From Typhlomys cinereus (Eukaryota; Chordata; Mammalia; Rodentia; Platacanthomyidae), in NCBI GenBank assembly GCA_023101885.1, contig JALPQD010000004.1:11677688-11741687 (forward strand): a stretch of 64,000 nt of DNA. The letters are read 5' to 3'. Below are positions 10,430 to 20,879 of this stretch, in pieces. Every line of letters begins with the position of its first letter. The first letter of the stretch is position 1. The translations under genes were made by a program, and so were the position numbers. Below the pieces are notes generated by a model, which worked only from the letters and a program-made list of their open reading frames with translations, was not told the DNA's origin and ran no database searches.

Positions 10430-11692
10430 TTTCTCTTTCCTCCAGCCATGGATCAGCGGTTTTCTGGTACACCGAGAGGTAAAAGCCAGGAAGATTTGCC
10501 CTCCAACTTTGATGCATATTTTAAGAACTTTAAGGTAGAAAACAAAATCATTTCTCAGGAAACTATCCATTTAATTGAGTTACATCTGAAAAGGGGAAAT
10601 ATGCTGGAAGTAAACAATATAATCAGTGATGCATTACAAAATATAGATAAGGCCTCACTTGACATTGCTGTGACAGGGGACACTGGAGCAGGGAAGTCCA
10701 GTTTCATCAATGCCATAAGAGGGGTTCCACATGACTCAGAAGAAGCAGCTCCCATAGGGATACTGGAGACCACCATGGAGAGAACACCATACAAACATCC
10801 GAATCTTCCCAATGTGACTATATGGGACCTGCCTTACCTGAGAAGCACAAATTTTGATCCAAAAGATTATCTGGAGAAAGTAAAATTCAAGGAGTATGAC
10901 TTCTTCATTATCATTTCTGCTACACGCTTCAGGAAAAATGAACTAGACCTTGCCAAAGCAGTTAAAATTATGAAAAAGAAATTCTACTTCATAAGAACCA
11001 AGGTGGACCTTAATTTAAGAAATGAAGAGAAATATAAACCAAGTACCTTTGAAAGAGAAAAGGTCCGACAGCTAATCAGAAAGGACTGTATGAGTATTTT
11101 CAAGCAGGATGAAATGGAAGAACCACAAATCTTCTTGATTCACAACTACAAACTCAGAGAGTATGATTTCCCAGTCCTGATGGATACGCTGATAAAGGAA
11201 CTTCCTGCCCAAAAGCGTCACAGTTTTATACTTTCTTTGCCTAATATTACGGAGGCAGCCATTGAAAGAAAGCAGGAGTCCATGAAGCAGTCCATCTTGT
11301 TGGAAGCCCTGAAGGATGGACTTAGGGCAAGCGTCCCTTTAGTGGGCATCATCAAGGACAAAGATGTAGAGAAGCTGAAGGAAAGTTTAGACCACTTTCG
11401 AGACCTCTTTGGAGTGGATGATGCATCCCTGGAAGCTTTGGCTGAGAATTTGCAAGTACCTGTTCAACAACTGAAAAAGAAACTTAAATCTCCATGTCTG
11501 TTGAAAAGTAGTGGAGAAGAAGAAATTGGGAGAAAACTTATGAGGTATTTAGAGATATTTGCTTCAGTTAATGGAGGTCTCCTTGCTACAGGTGTTTACT
11601 TTAGGAAGATCTACTACTTACAACTTCATTTCCTCAACACAGTGGCTGAAGATGCTAAAGTGCTTATTGAAGAGTCGTGCTCAAGAAAGTAG
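10430..11692 (+). CDS. IRG (p47) GTPase copy A, Irga6-like, full length with altered G3
   Basis: The reading frame 10448-11692 encodes 414 aa in one exon. The exon opens at 10430 after a polypyrimidine-AG splice acceptor (AG at 10428-10429). The start ATG has a good context (ccagccATGg). Family: interferon-induced large GTPases that load onto parasite vacuoles; length and sequence are closest to Irga6 (413 aa). G1 is GDTGAGKS at residues 77-84 (the GKS effector class). G4 is TKVD at 184-187. The C-terminal helical domain is complete to residue 414. Three changes stand out. Residue 2 is Asp instead of the myristoylated Gly. G3, normally DLPG, is DLPY at 127-130, followed by LR instead of IG. 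The position matching Irga6 Thr102 is Ile103. No stop or frameshift is present, so it is probably expressed or very recently inactive, perhaps as a membrane-uncoupled pseudo-GTPase. Confidence 0.93.
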   Translation, partial: FLFPPAMDQRFSGTPRGKSQEDLPSNFDAYFKNFKVENKIISQETIHLIELHLKRGNMLEVNNIISDALQNIDKASLDIAVTGDTGAGKSSFINAIRGVPHDSEEAAPIGILETTMERTPYKHPNLPNVTIWDLPYLRSTNFDPKDYLEKVKFKEYDFFIIISATRFRKNELDLAKAVKIMKKKFYFIRTKVDLNLRNEEKYKPSTFEREKVRQLIRKDCMSIFKQDEMEEPQIFLIHNYKLREYDFPVLMDTLIKELPAQKRHSFILSLPNITEAAIERKQESMKQSILLEALKDGLRASVPLVGIIKDKDVEKLKESLDHFRDLFGVDDASLEALAENLQVPVQQLKKKLKSPCLLKSSGEEEIGRKLMRYLEIFASVNGGLLATGVYFRKIYYLQLHFLNTVAEDAKVLIEESCSRK

Positions 11693-11805
11693 TTCAAACC
11701 CAGTTCAGCCACAGCTGCTAGTCATAACCACATAGTCACCTGCACAACCCCCATCCAAATGTTCCTTACACTGTAAATCCATCACCACAGCAAAAAATGA
11801 AACTA

Positions 11806-11811
11806 AATAAA
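11806..11811 (+). terminator. poly(A) signal of IRG copy A
   Basis: AATAAA lies about 115 bp after the stop codon. The same block is kept in copy B (34836-34841) and lost in copy C. Confidence 0.7.
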
Positions 11812-11846
11812 AGGCAAATGGACTTTAATTAAGGCAGAATCCCACA

Positions 11847-11850
<4 letters not shown>

Positions 11851-11903
<53 letters not shown>
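11851..11903 (+). repeat. (CT)n microsatellite
   Basis: A pure CT run of about 53 bp begins just after the 3' UTR of IRG copy A. Copies B and C have only short CT-rich stretches here. Confidence 0.97.
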
Positions 11904-11908
<5 letters not shown>

Positions 11909-12177
11909 CTCTCTCTGGGTGTGCGGGTGTGTGTCTCACACACAAACAAAATAAACTCTCTTCTTTACTCTGTCTGTCTGTCCTTCCCATTTCACTCTAC
12001 ATACATGCACACACCACACACACACATACACACACATAAGTTGAGTTACCTGTCATCTCTGTATTTGCTCCCAGTGTACTCTCTATACAAAACAACTGTA
12101 ACCTCTCTGGAACTCATGTGCAATTGGTTCATCACATTTCATAAATGTTGGTCTCACATTGCCATTGTGACTATACA

Positions 12178-12214
<37 letters not shown>

Positions 12215-12602
12215 ATAGACACACACACACCTGAACTTTACTTCCTTCTGCTCCATCAAACCTGTCTTAAAAAATGGCTATTTGGATTTATGGTCTCTTG
12301 AAGTAAAGACCTCACAACTGAAGTAAAAAGAAGTCACAATCATAGAAATTACAACAGTTTTGGTACTGACCCGTCAGTTTCTAAAAATCTACAAAAAAAA
12401 TTCTATCATTTCGCACCAGAAATTTTGAGTGTCATACATAGATTAAAGCAATTCTCCATCTTTATAACAAAAGATCGGGAAGGATGCAGAAGAATTCTGC
12501 AAGAATTCTGAAGAATTAAGTTAAGGAGAAAATATTAGGGCTATAGTCTTGCTCTTGTTATGACATCAGTGTGGTTACCACAGGCCCTAAGAACTTCCTA
12601 TC
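11904..12602. other. 3' flank of IRG copy A with CA repeats
   Basis: This matches 34870-35545 and 60000-60680. It contains a (CA)n run at about 12178-12212 and CA-rich DNA near 12008-12040. Short frames are composed of these repeats. No gene. Confidence 0.75.
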
Positions 12603-13393
12603 CAGATAAATGGTAATTATCCTGCAAATGGGAGACTGACCCACCCCCCTCACTGAGGTCTCCTACTCCTATTCCATCTACTTTTGAATCTACTTTTATA
12701 GTAAGAGTCGACTTAAACAGCCTTTTATCTTTGGTTAGGAGGTGACCTCCAATACCAATCAGGAAGGAGCCAAGGGTCAGTTCAGGAACAGCAAAACTGA
12801 AAACAAACACAAACCATAATTCTGAACATCAAAGACTCGGTTCACCTGGACAAGACCAGCCAAATCTCTCCACATCCTAAAGCTCAGGGAAACTTGCAGA
12901 AAAGGGGGTAGCAAGATTGTAAGAGCCTAAAGATGGGGAGAACCAACAATATGCAAGATACTCCACACAACTTAAGACCACGGTAGCCATAATAGGACTT
13001 TGCATGATCTGCACAATGGCTGACATGTCAACGACCCCCAAGTCTAGTATGGATCATAGGCACTAGGATCCTTAGAGGCAAGGGATAAACGGTCATAAGA
13101 GTGTTCCCATACTAAAGGGGAGCCCAAGAAAGGGCTCTGGGCAATGCCACTGAGTCCTTACACCTCACTAGAGTGGAGGACTCAGAAGTTTGGCATTCAT
13201 ACAAAAGAATGCTCCAGGGAATGGGAGGGAGGAAAGGGGGAGGCACTGGGAAAAGGGGAGGGAGGGGTAAAAGGAAGGGGGAAAGAGGGGGAGAATATAA
13301 GGGGGACTGGTGAGGGGCGGAGCTAGGGAAGGTTCCGGGGTACCTATTAAGCGTCTATGATTGGGGAAAAATAAATTAATATAAAAAAAGAAA
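12603..13393 (+). mobile_element. L1 3' UTR fragment, unit A only
   Basis: About 790 bp match the 3' UTR of the complete L1 (from about 43670 to 44430), including the G-rich polypurine block at 13220-13330 and an A-rich tail. Near-identical flanks, aagaacttcctatc at 12589-12602 and aagaacttgcctatc at 13394-13408, mark the target-site duplication. Units B and C are empty at this site. It is more diverged than the copy at 5892-6051. Confidence 0.85.
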
Positions 13394-13703
13394 AAGAACT
13401 TGCCTATCAAACTTAATCCCTCGTGATGTTATTTCAAATAAGGGGGAAAGGCCTTCCCTCTTTATTCAGCTTCACTAAGAGATAATATGACAACAACCCA
13501 TAAATACACATATAAACAGCCATAAAGACTGAAGCAACAAAATGCAGAGCTTGTGCAGTATTAGTGTTGTGACATCATGCAGGCGTCCTTGATCAAGCCC
13601 CCATACCCTCTTCTTTGTTATCTTAATCCTCAAAATATCTTACACATTCTGCCCTTTCTACACTCAACAACTGGGAAGGAGCCTGCAATTTCAAGTCAAA
13701 TGA

Positions 13704-13988
13704 GGACTGGAGAGATGGCTCAGGGGTTAAGCACTTGTCTCACAAATAAAAGGACCCAGTTTAGATCCTAGATGCCACATTAAAAATGCCTACACTTCTG
13801 ATCCTGGAAGGTGGAGCCTGAGAAACCCCAGAACAAAGACAGTAAGTACATAGGTAGAGCAACCCAGAATGATTTCCAATGGAAATCACCATATGGGCCT
13901 CTACAGGCACATACCGTGCCCTCTTATACACATGCCCATATGCATGTGTACAACCATATCTAAGCACCCTCCAAAATAATAATAAAAG
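13704..13988 (+). mobile_element. ID-head composite SINE
   Basis: It begins with the tRNA/ID-like head (ggactggagagatggctcag) and continues into a body of about 200 bp ending in an A-rich tail. The same insertion is present at 35797-36068 and 60988-61272, so it predates the unit duplication. Confidence 0.85.
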
Positions 13989-14009
13989 TCGGGTGAGTTT
14001 TGCGAGTTG

Positions 14010-14130
14010 TTTGGTTTTGAGACAGGGCCTCAGTGTGTATTCCAGATTGGCTTCAAACTCACTGTTATCCTCTGCCTCATATCTTAGGTACTGGTATTAT
14101 GAATATGAGCCACCACACCTAGCTAAAAAC
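14010..14130 (-). mobile_element. B1-type SINE, antisense
   Basis: Reading the plus strand, ttttgagacagggcctcagt and then gagccaccacacctagc are the reverse-complement landmarks of a 7SL-derived B1 element. It is shared with 36095-36212 and 61290-61405. Confidence 0.85.
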
Positions 14131-15067
14131 AGACATTTTTAACACCTGAAATGAGGGAGACTAAACATCAAAAGGGATATAGAAATTAAAAGGCAAAATA
14201 TAAAGTTGATTTTTCTGAAGTGTGATAAATATAGAGTTTAGGTAAAGTGTTGCTGACTTTTGGGAGACTCGATGGAAGTTAGAGCTGTTTGTGTAGAGGT
14301 CAGGTATAGCATAAGCCACAGGAAGCCATAGCACTCTTATCATAGGCACAAGTGCTTGGAGCATCATCTGTGGAATGAAGGCCCTCAGCTCACCATCTGT
14401 AGCACCTAAGACTCAAGGCCTACCATGTTTACTCTCAAGGCTCAGTGACTATACGCAGCCAAGGTCTCTTTCTCTGAAGTTCACCCAGTAGCTCAGGTGC
14501 AGGAGGAAGGGGTATTGCAATGACTTTCACTCTGGGGAACACAGCACAGCACTGGGATCACTCGAGGAGGAAGAGATGCTCCAGAGATTCAGGACTGAGT
14601 CCTTGCTGCCAGCACAGCCTCTTGTGTCCCCAGACACAATGCACAATGGAATGGGGACTCTGGCCCTTGGGATCAGGAACACAGCAGTAACCAGGCTCAT
14701 GGAAGTCAGGTGCTGAGGTAGCAGGAACCCAGGAGTCACAGGGCATAGCTGTGACTTCAGTTTTGGGTCTTGATTCTTGGTGGGATCCAGGTGCAGTGTT
14801 CACTTTGGATTCAAAAGTTTTATCATTGTCCTACTTGCTCGGTCAAGAGTCCATGTTCTTGACAGGAAGTGGAGAGTGGAGAGTTCCTACCATGTAGGAA
14901 CCTACAGGTTCAGGGAACACATCTGCTTCACTTAGCCATGACTCCAGATCCTCATGGGGTGCCAAGTCAGCTTGGGCCCCTAGAAACATCACTGTTTGCC
15001 ATCTAGACACTATCAATGTAACTGTACCTAGAGAAGCTCTCAGCGCTTGACCAAGAAGCAGCGTCTT
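14131..15067. other. unit sequence, no gene
   Basis: The segment is well conserved with 36213-37469 and 61406-62730, apart from a MaLR LTR that B and C carry and A lacks (empty site near 14420) and a 48-bp duplication in C. Frames of 70-130 codons on either strand are interrupted in at least one copy. Confidence 0.6.
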
Positions 15068-15298
15068 TCTGGGCTGGAGAGATGGCTCAGGATTAAGACT
15101 CTGCCTTCCAAACAGAAGGTCTGGAGTTCTTATTCTAGGTGCCATGTGAAACACCAGGCAGAAATGGCAGCGGCCTGCATTTCCAACCCTGGTGGGCAGA
15201 ATCTGGGAAATGCCAGAGTGAAGCAAGAAGGAGCTAGAAGCAATCTAGGATGATTCCCAAAGTCACCTTTGGTTCGCCACAGGGACACATATGCCCTG
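15068..15298 (+). mobile_element. ID-head composite SINE
   Basis: It starts gggctggagagatggctcag and shows the body landmarks shared with the other copies (a ccaaccctgg block, a gatgattcccaaagtcacc block and a cacagggacaca tail). It is shared by all three units (37470-37715 and 62731-62961). Confidence 0.88.
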
Positions 15299-15706
15299 TG
15301 TCGTAGTTAGGCACAGATGTCAACTTGACTGTTGAGGATTTAAGCTCTGGGGACATTTGTGGGGAATTAGTGGTTGGGTTAAACCCAGAGCAAACCTGTA
15401 GGAGATTGTCTAGCTGATGGGGAAGGCCCAGCCTATAGTGGGTGAGACTAGGCCATGAACAGATGATAAAATATTCAAAAAGAATTGAAGAATTGGCATC
15501 CTTTTGTACACTTGGCCAGTCTGGCAAGTAAGGATCATCCCTTTCTCAGCCATTAAGTAGAGATGGTTTGACCAAATCCCTTGCTTGGTATTGGTGCATG
15601 CTCTCTGGTAAAGCTGGACTACAGACTATAACAGACTATCAGTAAGAAAATAAATCCCTTGTTCCCTTAAGTCATTTATCAGCAACCAGACAGGTGAACT
15701 GCCAAA
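15299..15706 (+). mobile_element. ORR1-like MaLR solo LTR, shared with unit C
   Basis: TGTCGTAG opens an ORR1-like LTR with the gtcaacttgac block, a ggaaggcccag block and an aataaatcccttgtt poly(A) region. The flanks are ccctg (15294-15298) and ccctc (15707-15711). The same insertion site is filled in unit C (62962 onward) and empty in unit B (about 37700). Confidence 0.8.
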
Positions 15707-16618
15707 CCCTCTGATACACAAACAAACAAACAATCAAACAAACAATAAATAAATAAATGAAGTATCCTCTTTCCAGGGAAGAGGAGAACTACAACTGGCA
15801 AAACTCCAAAAAATAAGTGACTGTGGAATGCTCAACTCTAAACAGCACATCAAAGTCACCCACCATCCTAAGGCTCAGGGAACCTAGCAGAAGAGAGGCA
15901 GGTAAGAATACAAGAGCCTGAAGCTCGGGAAAGGTACAAGCAGACAGAATGTTCTGTAAGAGAACGAATGACATTCCTGAGAGCACACAGTCCCCCTTGT
16001 CCCTTCCCCATAGAAAGCAGCACTTACTTTGCAAACCCTTAGCCCCCTGCCCACTTCTTTATCTGCAGCTGCATTTCACAGATAAAACCTCTAAATCTGG
16101 TAATCAAACACAGTACCCACAACCTACAAATTTAATATAGCCCAAAGCTGTCCTAAACATCTTTCCCTCATACTGACCTCCAGTTTCCTCAGGGTCTTAC
16201 AAAAAGACTCACCCCTCTCTGACCTCTGGACACAGCTCTTCATTGGACAAACAGCTGTGGCCTCTCCAGGCATTTACCTCAATATGGTTCTGTTGAGCTT
16301 GTCTCCCTTTCTGTTTTCTCTCTGGACTATCCTGCTCAACTTCAAACCAAACCCAACATTATGATAATGACAGGGCTGCCAAGAGCAAGCCAAGAACTCC
16401 CTGTAGTGACCTCCACTTCCACATGATCTGCACAATAGATGCCTGTCAACACTTCACCATGGATAAGGGAAGACCTCAAAACACTACAGCTCCCTGAGAG
16501 ACTAAGACTAATGCTAGATAGGAGAAGGTGTCTTTCTTCATTCAATGCTCACTGATGGTTCAGCATAATCCAGCAAATACTCAGGCACTTGCTAGTAAAG
16601 ACACACACATAAAAGCAC
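15707..16618. other. unit sequence, no gene
   Basis: This matches unit B in two pieces, 37716-38087 and 44444-44930, because the full-length L1 inserted between them. No conserved reading frame is present. Confidence 0.65.
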
Positions 16619-16627
16619 GTACACACA

Positions 16628-16671
<44 letters not shown>
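16619..16671 (+). repeat. (CA)n microsatellite
   Basis: A nearly pure CA run; a shorter, GC-interrupted version occurs at 44966-45010. Confidence 0.95.
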
Positions 16672-16861
16672 GATGTGAAAGTAAAGTAAGATGAAGACTG
16701 AGTGGAAAGGAGAAAGTATAACGAGGGACAGAAAGGGGAGATGGGAATAAATATTAAAGGATGAATGTTGGTGGAATGCACCTCTGGAGATTCTAACAGC
16801 TCCATTTCACCAAAGTTGGGGTTCTCTCACACAGAGAGAGAGAGAGAGAGAGAGAGAAAGC

Positions 16862-17097
16862 AGGCACTGAATGTTTATGTGGAGACCCAAGGTTGACTTT
16901 GGGATACTTCATGTTTAAATGACCCTGGGTTATGCTGCCTCATCTTTGCTCTGGAGTTCTCCAGGCTCTGACTTCCAGGGTTGAAGTACAGACCACCACC
17001 ATTTCCATCAGGCATTTTTACAAGACATCTGGGATCCAAACTCAGGACCTCCTGCTTGGGAGCCAGAGGCTAAGCCCCTGAGCCATCTCTCCAGCCC
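16862..17097 (-). mobile_element. ID-head composite SINE, antisense
   Basis: The plus strand ends gagccatctctccagccc, the reverse complement of the SINE head, with the B-box-like gggatccaaactcagg block before it. It is preceded by an AG repeat (16832-16858). It is shared with 45345-45560. Confidence 0.88.
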
Positions 17098-18051
17098 AAG
17101 GTTGGGACTTGAGAGGCAAGGCTCACCAGCGCCTGAGACTGTCTCCTCAGCAGCTTGGTCACATGGTCAGGCCATTGCAGCACCTAGAAGGGCTGCTCCT
17201 TCTTAGATGAGGCACAGAAGTGACAAACCTCCAGGCCTGAAGGGCCTTAGTGAATCCTTGACCCCACAGCAATACACACCCTAGCAGCGGTTTAGAATCC
17301 AAGATGGCATGTGCACAAGAAGGGGTTAGGCCATAACCGTGGGACACAACATTCGTTTCTTCCCACAGTCACACAGTCACATACACTCAGACAACTTCTG
17401 TGCCTGTGAGAATTTTCTTTACAGGAAGATATAAACTGATGCCACTAAGAGAAGAAGAGAAGAAAAGAGGCTTCTGCTCTCTGCCACCCATTTCGACCTT
17501 CTTTGCTCTAGAGCATTCTGCTATGGGTGTCCTGCACTCTAGCATTCTCTTTGGTTGTCTTCAACACTTAGTCATGAGTGCTTGGAGAGTGAATGGTCAA
17601 CTACATTTTTGCCAATTTTTTTGTACATATTTTGGGTGCCTCTGTGCTGACTCATTGAACAAATAAATCTGCACCAAGCTAAACTCCATGCTGTCCAAAC
17701 TTCCTACTGAAGCTCTTCATTATATCTTCTCCAAAGGACAGACCTAAAGGCTTGCTCTCCCCCTTCGGGACCCGTGCCTGTGGCTGAGATCCTGTAAGTG
17801 AAGACGTTTATCTGTGCCATTAGATGTATCCAGCCAATCCGGGAACTACTTCATATTCCTCATAATTTATGCACTCAAACAAAGTATTTTTAAGTTTATT
17901 TTGTCGAAAGGAGACAAATTATATAACTGAAAGAATCAACTCAGTCAGAGATGCACACCTGGAACCCTATCGCCTGGGAGATGCAGACAGGAGGATCAAG
18001 AGTTCAGTCCTGCCACAGCTACATGAGAACCTAGTTCAAAGCTGAGACAGT
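17098..18051. other. A/B segment of very high identity, no proven gene
   Basis: From about 17400 on, this matches 45871-46525 with only a few differences per several hundred bases. A frame of 88 codons at 17400-17666 is open in A, but the B copy shifts frame and stops earlier, so it is not supported as a gene. No domain is recognisable. Confidence 0.6.
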
Positions 18052-18065
18052 AAAGTCAAGGTTTT

Positions 18066-18351
18066 TTTTTTTTTTTTTTTTTTTTTTATTATTTATTCAA
18101 CTGTGTGTATGTGCGCGCGCGTGTCTGTGTGTGTGTGTACGTGTGTGTAGAACCACGGACGAATTCGCGAACCACCATGGACGCCTCCACCTCCTTCTGC
18201 CCCGGGATTCACAGGCTCCGCCCTACCAGGACCAGAAGCGCAGGCCGCCCCCGCTTCCGTCTGGCGTCTATACGTGGGATCTGGGATCCGAACTCGGGAC
18301 CTTCCGCCTCCAAGGCGGAGGCTTAACCCCTGAGCCACCTCTCCAGCCCCA
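18066..18351 (-). mobile_element. young ID-head composite SINE with exact target duplication
   Basis: The element is inserted antisense, with an oligo(T) tract at its left (tail) end, a (GT)n/(GC)n zone, a GC-rich body and a head ending ctccagcccc at 18350. The 14-bp duplication aaagtcaaggtttt lies at 18052-18065 and 18352-18365, and unit B (46520-46540) is the empty site. On the minus strand the pol III boxes are near consensus: an A-box-like tggctcaggggtt and a B-box-like ggtcccgagttcggatcc. CpG sites and both boxes survive, so it is recent. Confidence 0.95.
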
Positions 18352-18562
18352 AAAGTCAAGGTTTTAAGGTGAAGAAAAAACTCTACATTTTATGATGTCA
18401 TTCTAAATGTAAATGGTAAATATCATAGTTAAACTTTATCTTACTAAATTAGAACTCAATGTATAAAATTTCAGTTGTAACCAGACAATCATATCCTACA
18501 TGTAAAAAACTTGTAATGATCCTTTACAAAGAGATGCTTAGAGTAAAAAAGCAACTTAATGT

Positions 18563-18870
18563 GGGCTAGGAAGATGGCTCAGGGGGTAAAGATTTTACCC
18601 TAGAAGTAAAAGGACCTAATTTCCTAGATCTTATGTTAGAAAAAAAAAAAAAAAAAAAAAAAAAAGGCCAAGTGGATATGGTGGCAGCCTCCATTTCCAA
18701 CCCTGGGAAACTCCAGAGCAAAGCAGTAAGTAGGTAGAGTAATTCAGGATCATTCCTAAAGTCACCCTTGGGCCTCCACAAGCACACACAATGCACTCTG
18801 CTACACAGGGACACACATACATACCTCCACACACTCATATGCACATGTGCACATGTCTGTGTACACATAA
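18563..18870 (+). mobile_element. ID-head composite SINE with internal poly(A)
   Basis: The head (gggctaggaagatggctcag) is followed by an A27 run at about 18640-18665, then the usual body and a CA-rich end. The unit B copy at 46735-47035 has a shorter A run. The A run probably grew inside an A-rich part of the element. Confidence 0.8.
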
Positions 18871-19689
18871 AAGCTTAAGTACACAGAAGTTAAATGTTTA
18901 AAAAGGTTTGCATGTGCCACAACTGGTGCTAAATATGCAAAATAAGTGCTTATGTGTTATTGTATACATATTTTTACTCGACCAGAAAATTACTGAAGTT
19001 TGAAATTTCTTCTGGGATGCCCTGAGTTTCTTCCACAGTGGGAGAGTCACACTCTCTGTGCAGCTGGCAGGGACTGAAGCAAAGACAAAAAAAAAAAAAA
19101 ATGTGTACTCCAAGTCAGACAGACAGGAAGGAGCTACAGCACATCAATGAAGCCTCAGGCTGAGCCAGTTCAGTTCTGTGCTAAATGCAGGGACTTTTGG
19201 CTCTTGTGTGTGACCTTTGTCCCAAAGGTACATGGAAATGGCAAACTGATCAGACAGACATTTCTGCCTAATCTGAACTGATTTCCAGTGAAACCTGGCC
19301 CAGTGCTTCATGAAGAAACTGTTTCTGAGACAATAGACATTTCTTTCACTTTTCTTTGTTGTATGGGAAAAATCAGGGCTCTTTGTGAAACTGTATCTTC
19401 TCCAAAATACATTTATAAATTTTATAAATAAGGAATTTAGCAGCTATGAAAAACAAGAAGGGGCAAGTAGGAGAAAGACAGAAATTGAAGAAAAGGGGAA
19501 GAAAGGAGAGGGGGAGAAAGGGACTGAGGAAGGTAAGAAGGGATGAAAGGAAAGTGGACGCAAAGAAATTTTCATATGAAAGTCCACCTAGTGTCCTGAC
19601 ACTTCTTTTTCTTGGCTTTTTTTAGCTTCCATTTTAGCTCTTTAAAACTATCCTTAACCTTTAAAATTTTATTCATTTTTAGCAGGGGT
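18871..19689. other. A/B high-identity segment, no gene
   Basis: This matches 47041-47844 almost base for base. Short frames beginning near 19113 on the minus strand include an A/T run and are not credible. A purine-rich patch occurs at 19490-19560. Confidence 0.65.
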
Positions 19690-19856
19690 GGTGTGTGGGA
19701 AAGTATTAAGGGGATGGACACAATGTATATGAAGGTCAGAAGATAACTTTGTGAAATGGTTCTCTCCTACTACTTTATGTGGGTTCTAGAAATGAGAGAT
19801 TGAACTAGTGTCTTCAGGTTTGCAAGGCACACCTGCTGATGACTCCCATAGCCCCC
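19690..19856 (-). mobile_element. B3-type SINE, antisense
   Basis: The plus strand reads aggtcagaagataactttgt, then atgtgggttctagaaatgag, both in the order expected of an inverted B3/B2 SINE. It is shared with 47845-48020. Confidence 0.7.
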
Positions 19857-19976
19857 AAATTGTTTTTCTATCCATCTAGACAATGCAAAATCTCAGCAAA
19901 GAAGTTTCCTATTAAACTGTTGCTTTCATGCCTGCTTACAAAGCATTTCTCTTTACTTTACAGATGCTCTACTCTC

Positions 19977-20398
19977 TGTGATAGCCAGCTACAGTGTCAA
20001 CTTGACAATTGAAGACTGGAACTCTGGGTCATTTGTAAAGAATTAGCAGTTGAGTAACCACTGAGCAAATCTGTAGGAGATTGTCTGATGGGGAGGGCCC
20101 AACCCACAGTGGGTGGGACCATTCCCTGAGCAGGTGATAAGATAAGAGGGAACTCATTCAGAGAGCTGGCATTCTTTGGCATACTTGGAAGATATACTGG
20201 CCAGTGAAGTTTGTCCCTCTCTCAGCCATTCTGTGAGTATGATGTAGCCAGTTCCCTCCACCCCTTGTATTGGTATGAGCTCTTCTCCCAGCTGGACTAA
20301 GAATTGCCACCAGCATATTAAGAAAGAATTAAAAACCCCTTGTTCCTGCATACTGTTTTGTGGTGTGTTTATCAGCAACACCAAGGCAAACTGTTACA
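19977..20398 (+). mobile_element. ORR1-like MaLR LTR
   Basis: It shows the ORR1 pattern: a gtcaacttgac block at the start, ggggagggcccaacccac in the middle, and an ataattaaaaaccc-like signal before the end at ctgttaca. The unit B copy (48141-50580) is the same insertion, split by a later 2.0-kb element. Confidence 0.75.
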
Positions 20399-20879
20399 CT
20401 GTCTTTATTTCAAAAGCTATTCCACCCACCCATGAAACCCCTCCTCTGAACACTGGGTTTTAGAAGCAAAGTTGCAGTGGCCTTACAGCAGTCCCCTCTG
20501 CCCCACAGCAAGTCCAGTAAAATAAACTCTTACCTAGTGCTGCCCTGCTGCTGCCCAGAACTAAGACTAGATGGCTTTGAGTGATGATGGTGGTCTTCAT
20601 GGGCAGCTTCCTGCCTTGTGACTTCTGTAGATTAGGTCACATAAGAGTCACTTGTTCCTTTGTTGTAGGGAATGGAGCTTAGGCAGGTTGAAAGCAGCCG
20701 AGCTGGGGGACAGTTTCTGAAGGACTTAGGAGGTCTTAAATGTCATACCCACTACTGGGATTACCCTGAAGGAACACACTCTATTGATCCAGGGAAGTGA
20801 CTCTAATTCTCCAGAGCTAGGGTGGTCATCTTCCCCCACCTTATTTATGAAAGGATATGGAGATGCGTTTTCCACAGCA
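20399..20879. other. unit sequence, no gene
   Basis: This aligns with 50581-51040. No conserved frame or signal was recognised. Confidence 0.6.

Noticed and set aside
10250..10812. Minus-strand frames over the IRG exons (also at 33587-33880 and 58730-59014)
   Set aside because: They are shadows of the IRG coding strand, conserved only because the sense frame is.
17400..17666. 88-codon frame duplicated at 45871-46122
   Set aside because: The near-identical unit B copy frameshifts, so the frame is not maintained; no promoter or homology is recognised.
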